From contig LBSW01000027.1 of the NCBI GenBank assembly GCA_000990145.1, forward strand, positions 1 through 9,226: a stretch of 9,226 nucleotides of DNA, read 5' to 3'. Positions 5,999 to 9,226 of the stretch are shown here, one piece after another. A program made the translations under genes and the position numbers. Position 1 is the stretch's first letter. Every line of letters starts with the position of its first letter. The DNA is from Parcubacteria group bacterium GW2011_GWB1_37_13. Its GTDB lineage: Bacteria; Patescibacteriota; Minisyncoccia; Phycocordibacterales; UBA9973. The notes under the pieces are model-generated. The model did not search any database. It was given only the letters and a program-made list of their open reading frames with translations, and was not told where the DNA came from.

Positions 5999-7081
5999 TT
6001 ATTTTCCAAGTGAGTTAATTTTTTCTTGAATTCTGTCTTCTTCAGCTTTAACTTCTTTGATTTCCTTTGCAAGCATATCATTCACTTTTTCAAGTCCAGA
6101 AACTTCTGTTCGCAGTTCATTTATATCCTCCGCTTTTTTAAAATAGCTTGCTACAAAAGATCTGTGTCTGCGCCTAAGCAATATCACTATAATAATGCCT
6201 AAACCAAATAACGCATAAAGTATGACAACACCAGAATTACTTTGAATTGCCGAAAACAAAGAATTTTCCTTTTTTTCTTGTTCAGGAACAACTATCCATT
6301 TTTCTGTTAGCAAAGCTCTGTCACTGGAGCTGATTTGTGATAAACCTTTTTCAAGAATAGATTGCAGAATTGAAATATTTTTAGGTATCCCAAAAGAAGG
6401 CTTGTATTCAAACCCTGTGCTTCCAGCAATTTTTACACTGCTAAGCACTTGTTTTGACAAGAAATATGAAAGTGACGCGACATCCATCGTCGCGGCATCT
6501 ATTTCGCCGAGTACCACCTGTTGAAGACTTATTTCGTCATCGGTCATTTCGTCAATGACTACTCGGGGATAATTGATGCGAATATACGCTTCTAAAGCGG
6601 AATCGTTAACCACCCCCACCCGCTTGCCATTAAAATAATTTAAAGTCAGTCCCGTATTTTTTTGATAATCTTTGCGCACAACAATCACCGCAGGACTGGT
6701 AATATAATTTTCAGTGAACAACAAGAATTGTTCTTTATCCTTGTCGGGCGTTATGATTGCGACAACATCGCCTTTGTCTTTTTGGATATCTTCCATTACT
6801 TGATTCGCCGGCCTTGGAGTCAAATATTGTATTTTGGCTCCGATTTTTTCTGCTATAAGCTCAATATAATCTATCGAAAGACCTTGGGGATTGCCGGCTG
6901 TATTTTTATAAGAGTATGGCGGAGCGTTTTCTTCCGGATATACCACTATGGTATTATTGCGAGATTTAAGCCAAAGATTTTCGGAGGGAGACAAAAGATC
7001 CTTCGTTTGGGCAAACAAAGGAGTAACAGTAATAGATAGAAGTGATACAATTATCAGAATAAATTTCCATTTTCTTAGCAT
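5999..7081 (-). CDS. SBP family 3 sensor-like protein: signal peptide, binding domain, membrane helix, coiled-coil tail (360 aa)
   Basis: Residues 1-25 form a signal peptide (cut likely after LFAQ or before it). LSPSENLWLKSRNN leads into a family 3 solute-binding domain (about 42-265). Landmarks are NAPPYSY (52-58), GLSIDY (67-72), LFTENYITSP (121-130), KRVGVVND (153-160), GEIDAATMD (192-200) and LTEKW (258-262). The LSPSE-x-WL lead-in and the closing W resemble periplasmic domains of EvgS/BvgS-type sensors. Residues 283-302 are a membrane helix, then RRRH, then a Glu/Lys-rich coiled coil (314-358). No kinase, GGDEF or channel domain follows. At the site where amino-acid-binding members usually have Arg, Lys116 appears by my alignment, so the ligand may differ. 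It lies 28 nt after the larger cohesin-like gene, probably in the same operon, and may report ligand binding through its tail. Confidence 0.85.
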   Translation of the reverse strand: MLRKWKFILIIVSLLSITVTPLFAQTKDLLSPSENLWLKSRNNTIVVYPEENAPPYSYKNTAGNPQGLSIDYIELIAEKIGAKIQYLTPRPANQVMEDIQKDKGDVVAIITPDKDKEQFLLFTENYITSPAVIVVRKDYQKNTGLTLNYFNGKRVGVVNDSALEAYIRINYPRVVIDEMTDDEISLQQVVLGEIDAATMDVASLSYFLSKQVLSSVKIAGSTGFEYKPSFGIPKNISILQSILEKGLSQISSSDRALLTEKWIVVPEQEKKENSLFSAIQSNSGVVILYALFGLGIIIVILLRRRHRSFVASYFKKAEDINELRTEVSGLEKVNDMLAKEIKEVKAEEDRIQEKINSLGK

Positions 7082-7109
7082 AACTTTAAATATAACATTA
7101 TTTTATGAA

Positions 7110-8219
7110 TTACGATATTTTATCAATGTTTTGATCCAACATTTTATCTTGACGTTCTAGCTGATGACCGGACAATTCAATTTTTTCTTCTTCAAGACCA
7201 AGTTTTTTCTTAAGCACTCGCATTCGCTTAAACGAATACCAAGGGATAAAATATATTATAACAATAAGACCAACCACAGGTATGAGAAGACCAAGCACAT
7301 TAATCAGCACAACCAGCATTTTCACAATTTTGCTGTCACTCACTAGAAGTTGCGCTCCGAGACCCGGTTTTTCAGTGTTGGTATTAATGTCAACCAAGAA
7401 AGGCGTAGTGTTATAGACTCCGGCCATCAGGTTTTTCGCGCTTATATATTCAAAAGCGCCCGACGCGTCACCTTTAACAAAAACTTCGTCAAGTTTCTTC
7501 TTTTTGGTTTGAAAAAGCGCAATTAATTTTTCACCGACTGATTTTACGGATACATCTTTAAAAATTATTTTAGTAAGAGTATTCGGTCCGCCCTTGCCTT
7601 TGACATATAAGTTATCAGTTGAGCCCACAAGAGATGAATAGTCTGTTATGACCGGCAGAATTACCGGTTTTGGACTTGATACGCCTGCAATTAATTTATT
7701 TTCAAAATATGTTGGACTTGGAATAATTTTAAAATCGGTGGAACTGAGTGTGGTAATAACGTTTGTGCCGCGACCATCATTGGCGAGAATTGCGCCTTCC
7801 CTAAACTTAAGCAGAACAATTCCTTTATTTTTGGCTTCCAGGGTGATGCTAAAGACAAATCCGTTTGTATTTTGAAAACCGGGATTTAAAATAACTCCTT
7901 CAAATAAAATGCTATCAAAACGCAACTTCGGTTCCTGTGTCCATAAATTTATAATGCTTTTTTCTTTATTGACAGAAACGACACGCACTAATTCCGGCGG
8001 ATATGACAGGATTCCAGAAATCGCATTGATAGATTGGAGGGGAGAATTTATTTTTACATCAATGGTGACTCTCTCGCCTTCCTGTATTTGCGCAGGCCTT
8101 GCGCTGAAGAATAGATTAGCGGATTGCGCATCTCGGGCAGAGCTAATATTTATGTAAAAAGTCAGATTCGCAAAGAGAACGAAGAGGAGCAGAATGCTCT
8201 TATTTTGACAATTTCTCAT
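7110..8219 (-). CDS. Membrane-anchored cohesin-like protein with beta-sandwich module and charged cytoplasmic tail (369 aa)
   Basis: A signal peptide (residues 1-28, ending ISSA) is followed by a cohesin-like domain (about 34-165). Its marks are ANLFFSARPAQIQEGERVTI, an inner SGILSYPPELVRVVSV strand pair, FEGVILNPGF, FSITLEAKNKG and EGAILANDGRGTNV; these fit the cohesin fold that binds dockerins. After a Pro-rich linker, residues about 196-295 look like a second beta-sandwich (NLYVKGKG... VFVKGDASGAFEY). Residues 301-326 are a membrane helix, then FKRMRVLKKK and an E/K/Q-rich tail (to 369) that may be helical. ATG at 8219 overlaps the upstream cohesin-like gene by 20 nt, so translation is probably coupled. 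The tail matches the layout of the SBP-like neighbour. Cohesin assignment is by pattern, so moderate certainty. Confidence 0.8.
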   Translation of the reverse strand: MRNCQNKSILLLFVLFANLTFYINISSARDAQSANLFFSARPAQIQEGERVTIDVKINSPLQSINAISGILSYPPELVRVVSVNKEKSIINLWTQEPKLRFDSILFEGVILNPGFQNTNGFVFSITLEAKNKGIVLLKFREGAILANDGRGTNVITTLSSTDFKIIPSPTYFENKLIAGVSSPKPVILPVITDYSSLVGSTDNLYVKGKGGPNTLTKIIFKDVSVKSVGEKLIALFQTKKKKLDEVFVKGDASGAFEYISAKNLMAGVYNTTPFLVDINTNTEKPGLGAQLLVSDSKIVKMLVVLINVLGLLIPVVGLIVIIYFIPWYSFKRMRVLKKKLGLEEEKIELSGHQLERQDKMLDQNIDKIS

Positions 8220-8844
8220 ACCTATATTTTAACAATTTATATCCTATAATGCCAGAAATTGCAATAAAAAGAATCGTCCAAAAAATATAATTGGGTGAAT
8301 TTGGCGGATTGGATGAATTTGCAATGTCGTCATTTGCAGAATTTTCTTCTTGTTTTTCAATATCGTTATTCGGATTATTTTTTATTGTCACCAGAGATCC
8401 AAGCTCTTCATGTAAAAGAGGTGTGCCAAAACCGTCATGTTTGAGAATTTTTGAAAAAATAAAAGAAAATTTTGCTTCACCCTCGTCCTTTGTGGAAAAA
8501 AATAAACGAACAACCGGGATTGGAGATAATTCATTTTTTTTCGCATCATATAAACCCGGAACACCCCCCGGGATTATGCCACTTAGATATATTTTCCCCT
8601 TTTCCGCATATGGCGGATTAATCCAAAGTTTTACTATGGCATTATCGTCCGAATAACCTGCAAAAGATAGCAGATCTTGATTGTATTCTACAATGAGCTC
8701 AACGGAATTTATCAAAACACCGTCAGTTCCTTCATTTATACTAACTGGCGCGTTAATAGAAACATTTGCGGCAAATAAATCCTGCGCCGAAAAAATAAGC
8801 AGTGAAAGAAAAACTGTTGCAATAAATAAAAAATTTTTGATCAT
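8200..8844 (-). CDS. Small membrane-anchored cohesin-like protein (214 aa)
   Basis: A signal peptide (MIKNFLFIATVFLSLLIFSA, cut near DLFA-A at residue 25) precedes one cohesin-like domain (about 26-155). Marks are the strand pair NSVELIVEYNQDLLSFAGYS, then KLWINPPYAEKGKIYLSGII, GGVPGLYD, PVVRLFFSTKDEGEAKFSF and HDGFGT. An Asn/Asp/Pro-rich linker (156-186) leads to a membrane helix (187-206) and a short basic end (YRYEKLSK). I chose the ATG at 8844, 1 nt after the TAA of the dockerin gene, over the ATG at 8868, because it gives a clean signal peptide and a stop-restart junction. It probably displays a dockerin-binding module on the outer face of the membrane. The immediate dockerin neighbour is strong context. 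Confidence 0.8.
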   Translation of the reverse strand: MIKNFLFIATVFLSLLIFSAQDLFAANVSINAPVSINEGTDGVLINSVELIVEYNQDLLSFAGYSDDNAIVKLWINPPYAEKGKIYLSGIIPGGVPGLYDAKKNELSPIPVVRLFFSTKDEGEAKFSFIFSKILKHDGFGTPLLHEELGSLVTIKNNPNNDIEKQEENSANDDIANSSNPPNSPNYIFWTILFIAISGIIGYKLLKYRYEKLSK

Positions 8845-8845
8845 T

Positions 8846-9226
8846 TTAGGCGTTCCAATAATAAGCAAGGATTGAGAAATCTATTAAATCCACAATGTTA
8901 TCTTTGTTAATATCAACACAAACCGGAGGATTTTGTTTTTTATACCAAAAAGCCAATACTGAAAAATCCGTTAAGTTTATCGCTCCATCAGCATTACAAT
9001 CGCCGGGGATATTCAAAGTAACATCAGTACTCTTTATATTTGTATCACCGATTAAAAATTCCACAAGCTTACTGATACGGATATCGTCTGTATATTTTAC
9101 ATATGTAAAATAATTGCCTTTGGAAAAATTCATAAGAGGGAGCGTAATATTATAGCGGCCAGTGTCGCGAGCATTTAAGGTAAACATGGTTGATTTTTTA
9201 TTCTTATCCTCAATTACTATTTGGAG
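8846..9226 (-). CDS. Extracellular protein ending in a two-loop dockerin (5' part outside window)
   Basis: The frame is open to the right edge (126 codons visible, starting LQIVIEDKNKKST), so the true start lies outside; the ATG at 9187 is internal. Residues (numbered from that ATG) 1-47 resemble an Ig-like strand pair (GRYNITLPLMNFSKGNYFTY ... KLVEFLIGD). Residues 61-113 are a dockerin. Loop 1 is DCNADGAINLTD (Asp63, Asn65, Asp67, Asp74) and loop 2 is DINKDNIVDLID, both with the Asp/Asn positions needed for calcium. Each is followed by FS-(V/I)-LA helices (FSVLAFWY, FSILAYYW). Cys64 and Cys90 may pair. Dockerins bind cohesins, and two cohesin-like proteins follow directly; the stop is 1 nt before the next ATG. 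The upstream catalytic or binding part is not visible. Confidence 0.88.
   Translation of the reverse strand, partial: LQIVIEDKNKKSTMFTLNARDTGRYNITLPLMNFSKGNYFTYVKYTDDIRISKLVEFLIGDTNIKSTDVTLNIPGDCNADGAINLTDFSVLAFWYKKQNPPVCVDINKDNIVDLIDFSILAYYWNA

Noticed and set aside
7110..9226. A true cellulosome cluster
   Set aside because: No glycoside hydrolase, carbohydrate-binding module or multi-cohesin scaffold is visible in the window. Only the binding modules are present.

Overview
The window looks like a fragment of a Patescibacteria (CPR) chromosome, most likely a Parcubacteria-type lineage. The signs are an AT-rich genome with many short spacers, few clear Shine-Dalgarno sites, a giant secreted tail-fibre-like protein with an S74 chaperone domain, CPR-style dockerin and cohesin proteins, and a helix-turn-helix protein with a membrane anchor. 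UGA acts as a stop in the large gene, which argues against the UGA-recoded Gracilibacteria and Absconditabacteria. The lineage call is inference from gene style, not from a marker phylogeny. Every gene I support lies on the minus strand.

Layout in the direction of transcription, from high to low coordinates. Positions 9226-5999 hold a compact envelope cluster. It starts with a 5'-truncated protein ending in a two-loop dockerin. Next come a small membrane-anchored cohesin-like protein, a larger cohesin-like protein with a membrane anchor and charged cytoplasmic tail, and a solute-binding (SBP family 3) sensor-like protein with a similar anchor and coiled-coil tail. Overlaps or gaps of 1-28 nt suggest one operon. 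Positions 5998-5852 are an AT-rich spacer with a perfect DnaA box, an inverted repeat and a possible promoter. Positions 5851-4887 encode a membrane-tethered HTH protein and a NYN-domain (PIN-like) nuclease whose last 36 codons are displaced by a -1 frameshift. Positions 4886-4770 hold a second DnaA box, a strong plus-strand promoter with no gene in front of it, and a GC-rich hairpin. Positions 4769-843 encode a 1308-residue secreted tail-fibre-like protein with internal duplications, an S74 autochaperone domain and a Pro/Glu-rich tail. Positions 816-316 hold three very small membrane-protein ORFs. Positions 324-1 hold a promoter, an L10-type ribosomal leader with a terminator hairpin, and the start of rplJ.

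How the parts may work together (inference): the 9226-5999 cluster could form a membrane-anchored, calcium-dependent cohesin-dockerin assembly beside a ligand sensor, all outside the cytoplasm, with two cytoplasmic tails available for coupling. The large fibre would be a separate secreted trimeric adhesin. The rplJ end is ordinary ribosomal-protein autoregulation.
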